From NCBI GenBank assembly GCA_963922205.1, contig CAWUHX010000520.1:1-64000 (forward strand): a stretch of DNA of 64,000 nt. The letters are read 5' to 3'. The stretch is from Romanomermis culicivorax (lineage: Eukaryota; Nematoda; Enoplea; Mermithida; Mermithidae). Shown in pieces: positions 44,848 to 55,012 of the stretch. The position numbers were made by a program, and so were the translations under genes. A model generated the notes under the pieces. That model had not been told where the DNA came from and made no database searches. It saw only the letters and a list, made by a program, of their open reading frames with translations. How positions within the stretch are numbered: position 1 is the first letter of the stretch; each line of letters opens with the position of its first letter.

Positions 44848-45327
44848 TATATAACATATAACATGTAACATATAAGATATAAGATATAACATATAACATA
44901 TAACATATAACATATAACATATAACATATAACATATAACATATAACATATAGCATATAACATATAACATATAACATATAACATATAACATATAACATATA
45001 ACATATAACATATAACATGTAACATATAACATATAACATGTAACATATAACATATAACATATAGCATATAACATATAACATATAACATATAACATGTAAC
45101 ATATAACATATAACATATAACATATAACATATATTATATAACATATAACATATAACATATAACATATAACATATAACATATAACATATAACATATAACAT
45201 ATAACATATAACATATAACATATAACATATAACATGTAACATATAACATATAGCATATAACATATAACATATAACATATAACATATAACATATAACATAT
45301 AACATATAACATATAACATATAACATA
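44848..45327. repeat. (ACATATA)n heptanucleotide microsatellite, about 480 bp
   Basis: About 68 units of a 7-bp repeat with few variants (ATAGCAT, ATGTAAC). It is embedded exactly inside a family C unit at the ACATACAACAT position. A single-unit version (ACATATGTTATATGTTATAT) occurs at 61,098-61,127. Long minus-strand open frames (YVICYML repeated) arise because 7-mers read alike in all frames without stops. Confidence 0.95.
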
Positions 45328-45510
45328 TGTTGTAGAGCAACATACAACATTCCAGGTGTAGGATTGATGCTTCAGCCAATTCACGGGTCCTGAACTTAGC
45401 CATTTTTGTTCAGTCCTGGTTGCCATGGTCCCAGCTAGCCTGACATTGGCTAATGTTTGGAAAGCTCCAGCCCCACCCACATAGCCTTTCAGCATTGGTG
45501 AGCATACCAG
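45328..45510 (-). repeat. Family C repeat
   Basis: GTAGAGCAACATACAACATT, GGATTGATGCTTCAGCCAAT and GACATTGGCTAATG match family C units. It continues the copy interrupted by the microsatellite. Confidence 0.7.
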
Positions 45511-45804
45511 GGGCTTCAGTGCTTATTTTCAAGGTATCTGAAGACCGTGTTAACAAAGAGCTACACTGTAGTACAGCATTTGCTGGCTCTAAAACAGAAA
45601 TAGGGAAGGAGCTAGGCACCCGAAAAAAGAAGGAAAATCAACATTTTCAAATATTCTTCCGCCGAAAATATGCTAATTTTGTAGCATTTTCCATATTTAT
45701 AAGAAACCTTAATGGTAAATAATCGTACAAAACCTGCTTCGTAGAAAATGGTAAAATACAATTTTGCCTTTCTATTTCTTGAATGTTGAAAATTTTTCAA
45801 TTTT
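45511..45804. other. No recognisable feature
   Basis: Normal-composition sequence between the family C repeat and the duplicated promoter block; no convincing frame. Confidence 0.35.
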
Positions 45805-46160
45805 TTGACTAGAAAATGGCGCAAAAAGTGCTGAAACATGATCCAAAATATTTGTAGACGGAGTGATTAGACTGCCTGAATCGACAATTTGGCTATGTAG
45901 GAACGTAAGCCTGAAAATGGTATAAGCTGCTATAACTTCTACCCATGCTGTTCTCAAAGTGCTGTTCTCAAAATCCAAAATTTTGACTAATTTGAATATT
46001 TTTTCTATTTTATATTATGTATGGTAATTTTCGGAAATAGTTAGCTCCGCCCACCTTAACGACCACTGCGAAATAAACAAAGCAACCAATCATTGATGAC
46101 ATGGTTGCTATTTCGCAGTGGTCATTATTGCTCCCAACTCTCAGTGTAAATATACCATTT
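45805..46160 (+). promoter_or_regulatory. Orphan copy B of the shared promoter module
   Basis: Repeats the 5' flank of the first protease homologue (AAAATGGCGCAAAAAGTGCT), then TTAGCTCCGCCCACC (46,041), AACGACCACTGCGAAATA (46,058-46,075), CCAAT, and TATTTCGCAGTGGTCATT (46,109-46,126). The palindrome arms match better than in copy A. The TATA box is weak (TGTAAATATA, 46,145). Downstream there is only T-rich DNA; no gene follows. Confidence 0.7.
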
Positions 46161-47359
46161 TGTACTACTTTTTGCTTTCCTACAGTAAGTATTTTACGAT
46201 TTTTCAAATTTTTAATTAATTTCGAGATTTTGTATTTTTTAGTTTTCATCATTTTTTCAAATTTTTTTCTTCAATTTTCCAAACTTTTTGTCTCAATTCT
46301 TGAATCTTTCTTCAATTTTCAATTTCTTCAAATGTTTAAAATTTGTATGAATTTTTTCTTCCTAATTTTTCAAATTTTCGAATTTTTAAAATTCTTGACT
46401 GACTCTTTTACTTTTCAATCTTTCCAAATTTTCAATTTTTTAAAATTTACAAATTTCTTTGAAATTTTCAATTTTTTGAAATTTTTAATTTTTCCAAATT
46501 TTCAATCTCTTTTTAAATTTTTAACTTTTTCAAATTTTCAGTTTTTTTTGTAATTTTCAACTTTTTCAAATTTTAAATTTTTTTAAAATTTTTAATTTTT
46601 CCAAATTTTGCAGCTTTTGAATTATTTTCAAATTTTTACATTGTTTCAATGTTTCAAATTTTTGTCAATTTGTCAAAATCTTTCATTTTTTCAAATTTTT
46701 TCACAATTTAAAATTTTTTCTGGATGTTTGTAATTTTATCAATTTTTCGAGTATTTTAATTATTCAAATTTTCAACATTTTAAAATTTTCCATTTTTTTC
46801 AATGTTTTATATTTTTTCAATTATTCAAATTTTTTCAATTTTGTCAATTCCATCTCACTTTTCTATCTTTTTTCAATTTTAAACGTTTTGTTTAAATGTT
46901 TCAAATTTTTCAGCTTTTTCTCAAATTTTCAAATTTTTTCAGATTTTAATTTTATTGAATTTTTTAATTTTTTCAACTTTAAATATTTTTTAGTGTTACA
47001 AATTTTTAAAGTTTTTATTTTTATGAAATTTTCAATTTTTTTCAAGTTTATATATATTTTTTCAGTGTTTCAAATTTTTCTCATTTTTTCAGACTTTTCT
47101 GTAATTTTCAAATTTTTTTCTAGATTTTTCAATTTTCTATCATCAGTTTTTTGCTTGTCTTCAATTTTTCTTTTTTTTGAATTTTTGAAATGTTTAGGAA
47201 ATTTTTTAGTTTTTTTTTAAATCTGTAAAATTTCTTCGCACTTTGAATAATTTCTTTAAATTTTTTTTTTCAAATTTGTGCCGAAAAAATTTCACAAAAT
47301 TTTTAAAACTTAAAATTTCAAATTCTAAAAATTTTTACATTTACCAAAAATTTCATCCT
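46161..47359. repeat. T-rich low-complexity DNA
   Basis: Plus strand of TTTTTCAAATTTTTAATTTT type. It encodes only Phe/Leu/Ile artefact frames. No gene is seen. Confidence 0.6.
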
Positions 47360-47650
47360 TAGTTTTTGCATATTTTTGGGAAAAATGGTCCAAACCCTCC
47401 TAAAAACTGTACATTTCTGTGCGGAACATTTTTTTTTTCAGTATCGCTCTTCTCAAAATCCAACATTTTGACTAATTTGAATATTTTTTCTATTTTAGAT
47501 TATGTATGGTAATTTCAATTTGTAGCGGGAAATAGTTAGCTCCGCCCACCTTAACGACCACTGCGAAATAAACAAAGCAACCAATCATTGTTGACCTGAT
47601 TGCTATTTCGCAGTGGTCGTTCTTGCTCCCAACTCTCTGTATAAATATAC
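47360..47650 (+). promoter_or_regulatory. Shared promoter module, copy C, with TATA box
   Basis: TTAGCTCCGCCCACCTTAAC (47,536), arm AACGACCACTGCGAAATA (47,553-47,570), CCAAT (47,581), inverted arm TATTTCGCAGTGGTCGTT (47,604-47,621) and TATAAATA (47,640-47,647), 132 nt before the ATG. Its 18-bp arms are perfect inverted repeats. Confidence 0.8.
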
Positions 47651-47778
47651 TGTTTTTATTCATTTTCTGCTAGTTTTTATATTCTTACAGCATTTTTTGC
47701 AAATTTTACTTCAGGCTCGTGTGTATTAAGTGCACAGTTACATTTTTTGATTCGATCGGCTAATATTATTCTACGAAA

Positions 47779-49184
47779 ATGATTACGGAAATATGGGCTT
47801 TGATGATATTTTTGCATTCGAGCTTCATTTCAGCCGAAGTGAGATTGAAACTTTCGAGCGCCTTTCGTCATAATTTTTTTTCGACAATAGAATCCGCACG
47901 AGCCTGGTTCGTGGGTGGCATATTTGATCGCGAATGGTCGCGGTAAACTGCCTACGTGCTTCGTATCATTGTTAAGTCGAACACCGGGCCAAAAAGCTGA
48001 ATCTAGCGATTTGTTGATAATTTTGGCCGATTGCGTAATGAGAACAACCGAGTGATCAATTTTTTTTCAAATTTTACACGTTCATGTATTACGATACTGT
48101 TTTTTTTTTCAGAAATGGTTTAGAAAAAGTGAACACGGAAGATTTATTGGTTCAGTTTTCACACTTGGACTCGAACGGTGTTCAGGATGATCAATTCGAA
48201 ATGGCAATTGCGCAAGTTTTATACGAAGATGAAGGAAAATCGGCAAAAGATCGTATGGCACTTTTGCGAATGGAAGAGAATGTAACTAGTCGCCGAGACT
48301 TGCAGCCGCTGATTGTTCCAAGCTCGAAGCCCAGTTCGTATGAAATGTGTTCGGTGGCAGGCTGGCTCCACAAATCCGGTAAACAGATTCCTAGACCGTT
48401 CAGAGTTGAATTGACCGATGAAAGTTGTAACAACTTGAACTCGACTGATGAACAAAGTTATACAAAAGAAGTGAGATATCGACAAGTTGGCCAATTTTCC
48501 CTCAAAACTATATCTATTTGAGATTATTGCCGGAACGCCCATTATATGTTATACTGATTCTGAACAAAATAAGCCGCAAATTCAAGGTTTCGTCAAAGAA
48601 AATTCGAATGTTGATCCAAACGTGAGTTAATGACGTGTCCAAGCCACACATGTAATTGGGGGGGGGGAAGTGCTATGGGAACCCCCCCCCCAGAAATCGT
48701 CGACCATATGGCTAGCCATTGGGCGACCCCCCCCAGGATTTTCCAATCCTATGGCTAGCCATATGGTAGCCCTAGGGACCCCCATAGTTTTAGTCGGAAA
48801 AATACTGAAAAATGTCAATTTTTGAACAAAAAAGGACAAAAACGTCAATTTTCTCAGCGCTTCGCGCCATAAATACATATTTTATCATTTTTTAGACAAA
48901 AATTACTACTTTTTAAACCGTTTTTCGGACATTTTTCATGGAAAAAATCGAATTTTTTTCCCTTCGGTGATCCCTCCCCCCAAAATTTAGGGAATTACTG
49001 ACCCCCGGCCCCAAAAAAGTGCTCCAACCCCCCCCCCCCAGACCTCGGAGCTCCGTTACATGTATGGTTCATGCTTTTGTGCTAAAAACTTTCAAAATTT
49101 CAGTACAAGTGGCTCGTTCAATGTATGGCGAATACAAATTTCTACGACTGGACCAAAGAAACCTTGGAAAAAAAGTTGATATAA
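47779..49184 (+). CDS. Secreted inactive serine-protease homologue 2
   Basis: Paralogue of the gene at 13,180. Exons: 47,779-47,838, 47,891-48,051 (161 nt, same length as in paralogue 1), 48,113 onward to 48,621, and 49,104-49,184 (81 nt, same length). A signal peptide (MITEIWALMIFLHSSFISA) and LADC at the AAHC site are present, so His is again lost (Asp here). DRMALL, CSVAGW and FYDW are kept. The reading frame reaches a TGA at 48,519-48,521. It is rescued if 48,471-48,522 is a 52-nt intron (GTGAGA...TTTGAG), which restores phase to IIAGTPIICY and gives 252 residues. Otherwise the copy carries a frameshift. The Ser motif is absent (AGTP). The last intron (482 nt) holds an insertion that paralogue 1 lacks. 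Confidence 0.6.
48640..49075. mobile_element. Insertion in last intron of homologue 2 (possible MITE)
   Basis: Paralogue 1 has a 51-nt intron here; this copy has 482 nt. The extra DNA starts near ACATGTAATTGGGGGG and ends near CCCCCC...GTTACATGTA, giving inverted ends. It contains poly-G/poly-C runs and repeated CATATGGCTAGCCAT words. No open frame. Target duplication not clear. Confidence 0.5.
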
Positions 49185-49228
49185 ATTTGAAAAGATGCTT
49201 GTGATAAATTGCCCAAAGTCAATGTTGA

Positions 49229-49234
49229 AATAAA
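49229..49234 (+). terminator. Poly(A) signal of serine-protease homologue 2
   Basis: AATAAA 45 nt after the stop codon, in the same context as in paralogue 1. Confidence 0.7.
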
Positions 49235-49251
49235 TGTATAAATTCATGACC

Positions 49252-49374
49252 CCACAACTGAGCGCCAGACAACTGAGGGCCGTGACAACTGAGCGCCGAG
49301 ACAACTGAGCGCCGAGACAATTGAGCGCCAGACAACTGAACGCCAGACAACTGAGCGCCGACAACTGAGCGCCG
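49252..49374. repeat. GACAACTGAGCGCC minisatellite
   Basis: Eight units of 14-17 bp built on GACAACTGAGCGCC with GA, A or GTGA spacers. It abuts the TTAGGC array. Confidence 0.9.
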
Positions 49375-49458
49375 TGGCTTAGGCTTAGGCTTATGTTTAG
49401 GCTTAGGCTTAGGCTTAGGCTTAGGCTTATGTTTAGGCTTAGGCTTAGGCATAGGCTT
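49375..49458. repeat. Interstitial nematode telomere repeat
   Basis: About 13 copies of GGCTTA, with TATGTTTA variants, i.e. (TTAGGC)n on this strand. TTAGGC is the known telomere unit of nematodes. It lies in the middle of the contig, so it is an interstitial relic. Confidence 0.9.
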
Positions 49459-49670
49459 TGAGAGTACCCTATAGACCTTCCTATAGCCAATACTAGCCGG
49501 GTCAGGTTCCCCAAAAAAAACCCAGCGAGTTACCCAACGGGGTCGCAGCATGTCACTCACAGTAACATGGCCCTATTTTTCTATCAATACAGCATGGGTT
49601 TCTTCCCATCAATGTGATTGTTCAATTTCAGTTAATGTGACATAGCTCCAGGTTTCGTTTAATGTGACAT
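49459..49670 (-). repeat. Dispersed 210-bp repeat (inverse of 16,484-16,695)
   Basis: GAGAGTACCCTATAGACCTT, CATGTCACTCACAGTAACAT and AATGTGACATAGCTCCAGG correspond to the inverse of the copy at 16,484. Confidence 0.7.
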
Positions 49671-49756
49671 GGCTTTCAATGTTTGATGCTGCGAAGTGTT
49701 CTATAAATATTGTGCAACTTTGTCTCGGCTCCACCTACCACAATGCTGCAAGGACG

Positions 49757-50560
49757 TATTTGGATCAATCCTATGTTTGTACATCCGTGTTTCGAAACCT
49801 CTATCATATATCTTTTACTTTCCTGTAAAAAGTTTAAAATTTGAAAAATATTATTTTTAAAAAATTTTAGAGTTTAAAATATTACATAGAAAATTTCATT
49901 TTCATAAAAGTGTTGATGTATTTGGATCAATCCTGTGTTTGTACATCCGTGTTTCGAAACCTCTATCGTATATCTTTCACTTTCCTGTAAAAAGTTTAAA
50001 ATTTAAAAAATATCATTTTTAAAAAATTTTGAGGTTTAAAATATTACATAGAAAATTTCATTTTCATAAAAGTGTTGACGTATTTGGATCAATCCTGTGT
50101 TTGTACATCGGTATTTCGAAAAATATCTTTCACTTTCCTGTAAAAAGTTTAAAATTTGAAAAATATCATTTTAAAAAAATTTTGAGGTTTAAAATATTAC
50201 ATAGAAAATTTCATTTTCATAAAAGTGTTGATGTATTTGGATCAATCCTTTGTTTGTACATTGGTGTTTCGAAACCTGTATCGTATATCTTTCACTTTCC
50301 TGTAAAAAGTTTAAAATTTGAAAAATATCATTTTAAAAAAATTTTGAAGTTTAAAATATTACATAGAAAATTTCATTTTCATAAAAGTGTTGACGTATTT
50401 GGATCAATCCTTTGTTCGTACATTGGTGTTTCGATACTTTTGTCGTGTCTCTTCTGCTTTCCTGTAAAAAATGTACTAGTTTAAAGTTTAAAATAGATTT
50501 TTAAAGCTTAAAATATTACATAAAGTAGATCATTTTCATAAAAGTGTTGACGTATCGATC
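49757..50560. repeat. Five tandem copies of a 162-bp unit
   Basis: TATTTGGATCAATCC begins at 49,757, 49,919, 50,081, 50,234 and 50,396 (periods 162, 162, 153, 162). Units contain TTGTACATCCGTGTTTCGAA, CACTTTCCTGTAAAAAG and TTCATTTTCATAAAAGTGTT. Period is a multiple of three, which makes the 151-codon frame at 50,029-50,484 an artefact. A single unit occurs at 60,415-60,575. Confidence 0.9.
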
Positions 50561-51190
50561 GATCCATTGTCGAAAAGCGTCGAAACTGGCTAGGAAAAAA
50601 AGAAATTTCAGTCAGGAATTTCATCTTCTGCATTCTAGATAGCTCAATAACCAGCAAATAAAAGCCTACAGACAGGTCCAATCTATTTAAATTCTACTTT
50701 GCCTGGGGAAACATGTAGCGAGGAAAGCAAAATTTGGCTTGTTCTCGACTAATTTTCTGAAAGAAAAAATTCAATTTCTCGTTGTATTAATGTGGCTTTC
50801 GGGCTATTATTTAGCATAAATTTTTTAATAGTAATGGTATATAGTCCAAAAATTACCACATTTCCACCAAACATGAAAGCTCAGGAAATTTAACGCATTA
50901 TCATTGGTTTCTCAGCTCCATAGAAAATATGAATATTTATTGCCCAATTTTGCTTCTTTCACCAATACGAATAATCGGGCTACACAATAACCAAATGGTG
51001 AAGATTTAAATTCTCACACTTTGTTCCATGTATCCAATGTGTTGCGTGTGACAATTCTTCATTTTCGCGATCATTCCATTTGCCGTATATATTTCAACGA
51101 GAAGTAAGATTTCTATTCCCAGATCTGCTTCTTCGTTTGAACATTTTGGCTATCGCATTTAAGTTACTCTTCTTCATCCTTGAACAACTT
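50561..51190. repeat. Duplicated block, homologous to 60,560-61,050
   Basis: ACAGACAGGTC, TTATTTAGCATAAA and GCTACACAATAACCAAATGG match the second block (CTAGAGACAGGTGG, TTATTTAGCATAAA, GCTACACAATGAGCAACCTG). No gene is evident. Confidence 0.65.
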
Positions 51191-51194
51191 CCTG

Positions 51195-52140
51195 GTTGGC
51201 GCCGGAGCTGTCCCACCATACTATGTATGACCGTCTGGACCATGGCTCAACAATGATTTCTAGTTTGGAAGCCGTCAATGATTGACTGAAACATCAATCT
51301 TAGGGTTGGAATGAGTGGACAGGGAATAGGGAAGGTACCCCCTTAGAGTTATAGGGGGGTCCCTTGTACAGTCAGCAGTGTTGATGGGCTTCCTGGTTGG
51401 CCCTGGAGCTGTCCCACCACACTAGGTATGACCATCTCGACCATGGCTCAGCAATGATTTCTAGTTCGGAAGCCGTGGATGATTGCCTGAAACATCAATC
51501 TTAGGGTTGGAATGAGTGGATAGGGAATAGGGAAGGTACCCCCTTAGAGTAATAGGGGGTCCCTTGTACAGTCAGCAGTGTTGATGGGCTTCCTGGTTGG
51601 CCCTGGAGCTGTCCCACCACACTAGGTATGACCATCTCGACCATGGCTCAGCAATGATTTCTAGTTCGGAAGCCGTGGATGATTGCCTGAAACATCAATC
51701 TTAGGGTTGGAATGAGTGGATAGGGAATAGGGAAGGTACCCCCTTAGAGTAATAGGGGGTCCCTTGTACAGTCAGCAGTGTTGATGGGCTTCCTGGTTGG
51801 CCCTGGAGCTGTCCCACCACACTAGGTATGACCATCTCGACCATGGCTCAGCAATGATTTCTAGTTCGGAAGCCGTGGATGATTGCCTGAAACATCAATC
51901 TTAGGGTTGGAATGAGTGGACAGGGAATAGGGAAGGTACCCCCTTAGAGTTATAGGGGGGTCCCTTGTACAGTCAGCAGTGTTGATGGGCTTCCTGGTTG
52001 GTACCTGAGCTGTCCCACTACTGGTCAATGTCAGGGTAGCTGTCGCCATCGGCACCAAAGCTCAATAAAAATGGCTGAGTTCAGAACCTGTAGAGTGGCT
52101 GAAACATCAATCCTATGGGTGGAATGTTGGGTGTTACCAT
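51195..52140. repeat. Tandem array of 200-bp units (family C related)
   Basis: TTAGGGTTGGAATGAGTGGA begins at 51,300, 51,501, 51,701 and 51,901 (periods 201, 200, 200). The middle units are almost identical, so expansion was recent. Units include GGAAGGTACCCCCTTAGAGT and GAGCTGTCCCACCACACTAG. The final unit turns into an ordinary family C copy with GGTCAATGTCAGGGTAGCTG. Confidence 0.9.
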
Positions 52141-52435
52141 ACGACACATTAGTGCTGGTAAAGGCTTCAGGATTCATTGCAGAAAGTAGAGTGTTAACTC
52201 AAATTGAGAAATTTTGGTTTGAATTGCGGAGTAAAATTTTCGAATGTTGAAAATATGTCGTGAATGTGTATATTTTTCATTTTTTGGATCATTCAAGTGG
52301 CTATATTTCTACTTTTTAACAAAAAGTAAAAAAAAAGTTTTAATATACAACTGTTAAATAGCTAAGTTTAATAAGGCTAACATTACTGAATAGTAAAAAA
52401 ACAAATTAACGACAATGCATAATAACACGGCTTAT

Positions 52436-52530
52436 ATAACATCACAGAATATTCTAGAACATTCCAGAATATACGTCAACAGAATATCATAGAATATTGT
52501 GGAAGTTTCTAGAATATTTCCGGGAAAAGG
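52436..52530 (+). promoter_or_regulatory. Heat-shock-element array
   Basis: AGAATATTCTAGAACATTCC followed by AGAAT is five perfect alternating pentamers: GAA 52,447, TTC 52,452, GAA 52,457, TTC 52,462, GAA 52,467. A second group (GAAGTTTCTAGAA, 52,502-52,514) has three more. This is the binding layout for trimeric HSF. It lies about 490 bp upstream of the peptide exon at 52,956. Duplicated at 62,148-62,216. Confidence 0.8.
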
Positions 52531-52955
52531 TAGTAAATGAAATAAACTTGCCATCATATCATATTATCATACTGTAAGAAATGTATATTGGTATAGGAAA
52601 GCTGACGTTTCTCCTTTTTGAAAGACCTATCCCAATAATGAAGACAAAGGGGCGGGGCCTCGACACACTATGGCTACATGACCAACTAGTAAGACGAAAA
52701 AACGTGACAAAGCAAAGAGCCACCTCACATTTAGCCTAGGTAATCTGGCTACAGTAAACTTGAAGATTGGCCTAATGTTGCTGAATAGGGTATAATGTGC
52801 GGGCGAAATCCAAATCTTGCCAAAAAACTGTAAATTCACGAAACGCAAAAAGCATCGTTTTGCTGGCATGTTTTGTACTATTCCTTATCACATAACAAAT
52901 TTTGAATTGATCAAATTGTATCTATTTTCTCATTTAGTAAACAATTCAATCGAAT

Positions 52956-53165
52956 ATGAAGCTACTATTTATTATTTTATTGATCATTGTTCATCAATCA
53001 GGAGTGATCGCTAAAGCATGTACAGGTATCTATAGTAATTATCTTACGCGGAATAATCTATCTGCCTTTTTTCATAATGCGATCATTTAAGCTCAAAAGA
53101 TAATGTGTTATATCGGTGTGGTATCTCCAGTGTCCCGACGTACAGTAAGAAGAGCGTGCAAATAG
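52956..53165 (+). pseudogene. Small secreted peptide gene 1, probably broken
   Basis: Exon 1 (52,956-53,025) encodes a signal peptide (MKLLFIILLIIVHQSGVIA) then KACT, ending ACAG|GTATCT in phase 1. CATTTAG (52,931-52,937) just upstream could be a trans-splice or intron acceptor. The exon 2 region aligns in DNA with that of the paralogue at 62,887: the aligned acceptor TACAG (about 53,145) leads after five codons to a TAG (53,163-53,165), and one Cys codon is missing. Another acceptor (TATGAAG|CATGT, about 53,172) would give a short open tail to a TGA. Either the gene uses a different exon or it is a pseudogene. The mature part is too short for function assignment. Confidence 0.5.
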
Positions 53166-53379
53166 TATGAAGCATGTCGTGCCAAGCAAAGCAAGCCGCC
53201 GCAGACCACATGATTTGCAGTGTGCCTGCAACTAATCCCCAAAAGTCTAAAAAAAACTTGAACATCACACCATCATGCAGTGGAAAATTTATATTATCAT
53301 GAAGACTGTGAAATATTTGAAAATTATTAATCAACTAGATATGGGGGCTTGCGATGCTCGCTCTTTTTAATCGTATGTA

Positions 53380-54490
53380 ATGTTACAAAATATCCTATGC
53401 TATAACACATAAACAATTGTGGTATATCCCATTTTGAAACATGTACCATGCTAGACGGTATCTTCTATTGTAACATATCCTCTGTTAGAACATATTTTAT
53501 TTTGTAACATATGTCATGTTATAGGACATAGAATGTTAGAACATATACCGCATTATAACATATATCCTGTTATATTGTTTTCAATTTTATAACATACACT
53601 ATGTTAAAGAATGTCCCATGCCATAACATTTCCTATGTTATAACATATCCCACATTATTACATATCCCATGTTTTACATAGACCACTTTATAGCATATTC
53701 CACATTATAACATAACATATGCAGCATTATAACACATCTCATGTTATAGCATATTCTAAGTCATAAAATATCCATATTACACAACCTATCTCACATTATA
53801 ATATATTCCATGTTGAAACATATTCAATCTTACAATATATCCCATGTTATAACATATCTCATGTTGACACATACCACATGTTCTAACATATACACAGTTA
53901 TAAGATATATCATGTTATAACATACTCAGTGGTATAAAAATTTTCTAAATATCCTATCTTATAACATATACAACATTATAGCACGTCCCACTTCATAACA
54001 TGTGCCATATTATATGTTATAACACACCCAGTATTATAATTTATCTCATATTATAGTATCTCCCGACATATACCAACTTAAAACATATATCATGTTATAG
54101 CATATCTAATGTTATTACATATCACATATGGTAAAGCATATGTCATGTCAAAGCCTACCAAATGTTATAACATACACCACATTATAGCATATCCGACGTT
54201 CTAACATATCCTATTCTATAACATACCACATTCGTAGCATCTCTAATGTTATAACATGCCTCATGTTATAGTATATCCCAAACAATACATCCCATGTTAT
54301 AATATATCCAATGCTTTTACGTATCCCATGTTGTGATGTATACCCAGTTATAGCATATCACATGTTATAATGTATTCCATTTTGTATTCCATTTTATAAG
54401 ATGTCTCATCTGATGACATATCACATGTTATTACAAATTTAATGTTTAACTTATATCATTTTTTGTGTTACCATTCATAGCATTAGCTTG
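53380..54490. repeat. Degenerate TTATAACATA array
   Basis: About 90 loose variants of ATAACATATCCCATGTT over 1.1 kb, spaced 10-20 bp. Similar arrays follow the second peptide gene (63,360-64,000) and fill the palindrome at 42,560-43,620. No gene is seen. Confidence 0.85.
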
Positions 54491-54779
54491 CTTTTAACAA
54501 ACATATATATGCGATATTTGAAAATTTCAAGAGATTTATAAAAATATTTCTAAATTTGTGAAATTTTCAGGGAAGTTACAAAATTTTTTGGAAATTTGTA
54601 AAAAAAATTTTTTCTGCATTTTCAGAAAACTTTTGAAAAACAATCCGAGATTTGTAATTTTTTTTTTTTAATTTGTAAATTGCTTTGGAAATTTGTAGAA
54701 AATTTCTCGGAAATTTGTAAAAAACATTCTCGAGTTTGTAAATTTTTTAGAAATTTGTAAAAAAATTTTTTTTTCAAGT
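54491..54779. other. AT-rich DNA
   Basis: Low-complexity sequence; short minus-strand frames are artefacts of TTTGTAAAAAATTT words. Confidence 0.45.
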
Positions 54780-54784
54780 ATTGT

Positions 54785-55012
54785 TGGCACATGAAAAGAT
54801 GACTCCGCCTCCTCGAACAACACCCTTTGAAGTAGATTTCTGAGGTCAATGCATGCAGGACAAAACTGAAGTGGGTGGCACATGAAAATATGACTCTACC
54901 TCCTATATTTATAGACACTGAACAAGACTGTTTGAAGTAAATTTTCAAGGCTACTGAAAAGCAGTATCGTTGTCACATGAAAACGTGACTCCGCCTCCTC
55001 GAACAAAAATCT
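54785..55012. repeat. Tandem CACATGAAAA/GACTCCGCCTCC repeat
   Basis: GCACATGAAAAGATGACTCC, GCACATGAAAATATGACTCT and TCACATGAAAACGTGACTCC begin about 95 bp apart, 2.5 units. Again uses a CTCCGCC word. Confidence 0.75.

Noticed and set aside
44680-45495. 271-codon minus-strand ORF (and overlapping ones of 126, 167 and 89 codons)
   Set aside because: They are translations of the (ACATATA)n microsatellite, which lacks stops in every minus frame.
50029-50484. 151-codon plus-strand ORF with internal protein repeats
   Set aside because: Product of the 162-bp tandem repeat, whose period is a multiple of three; no start context, conservation or splice signals.
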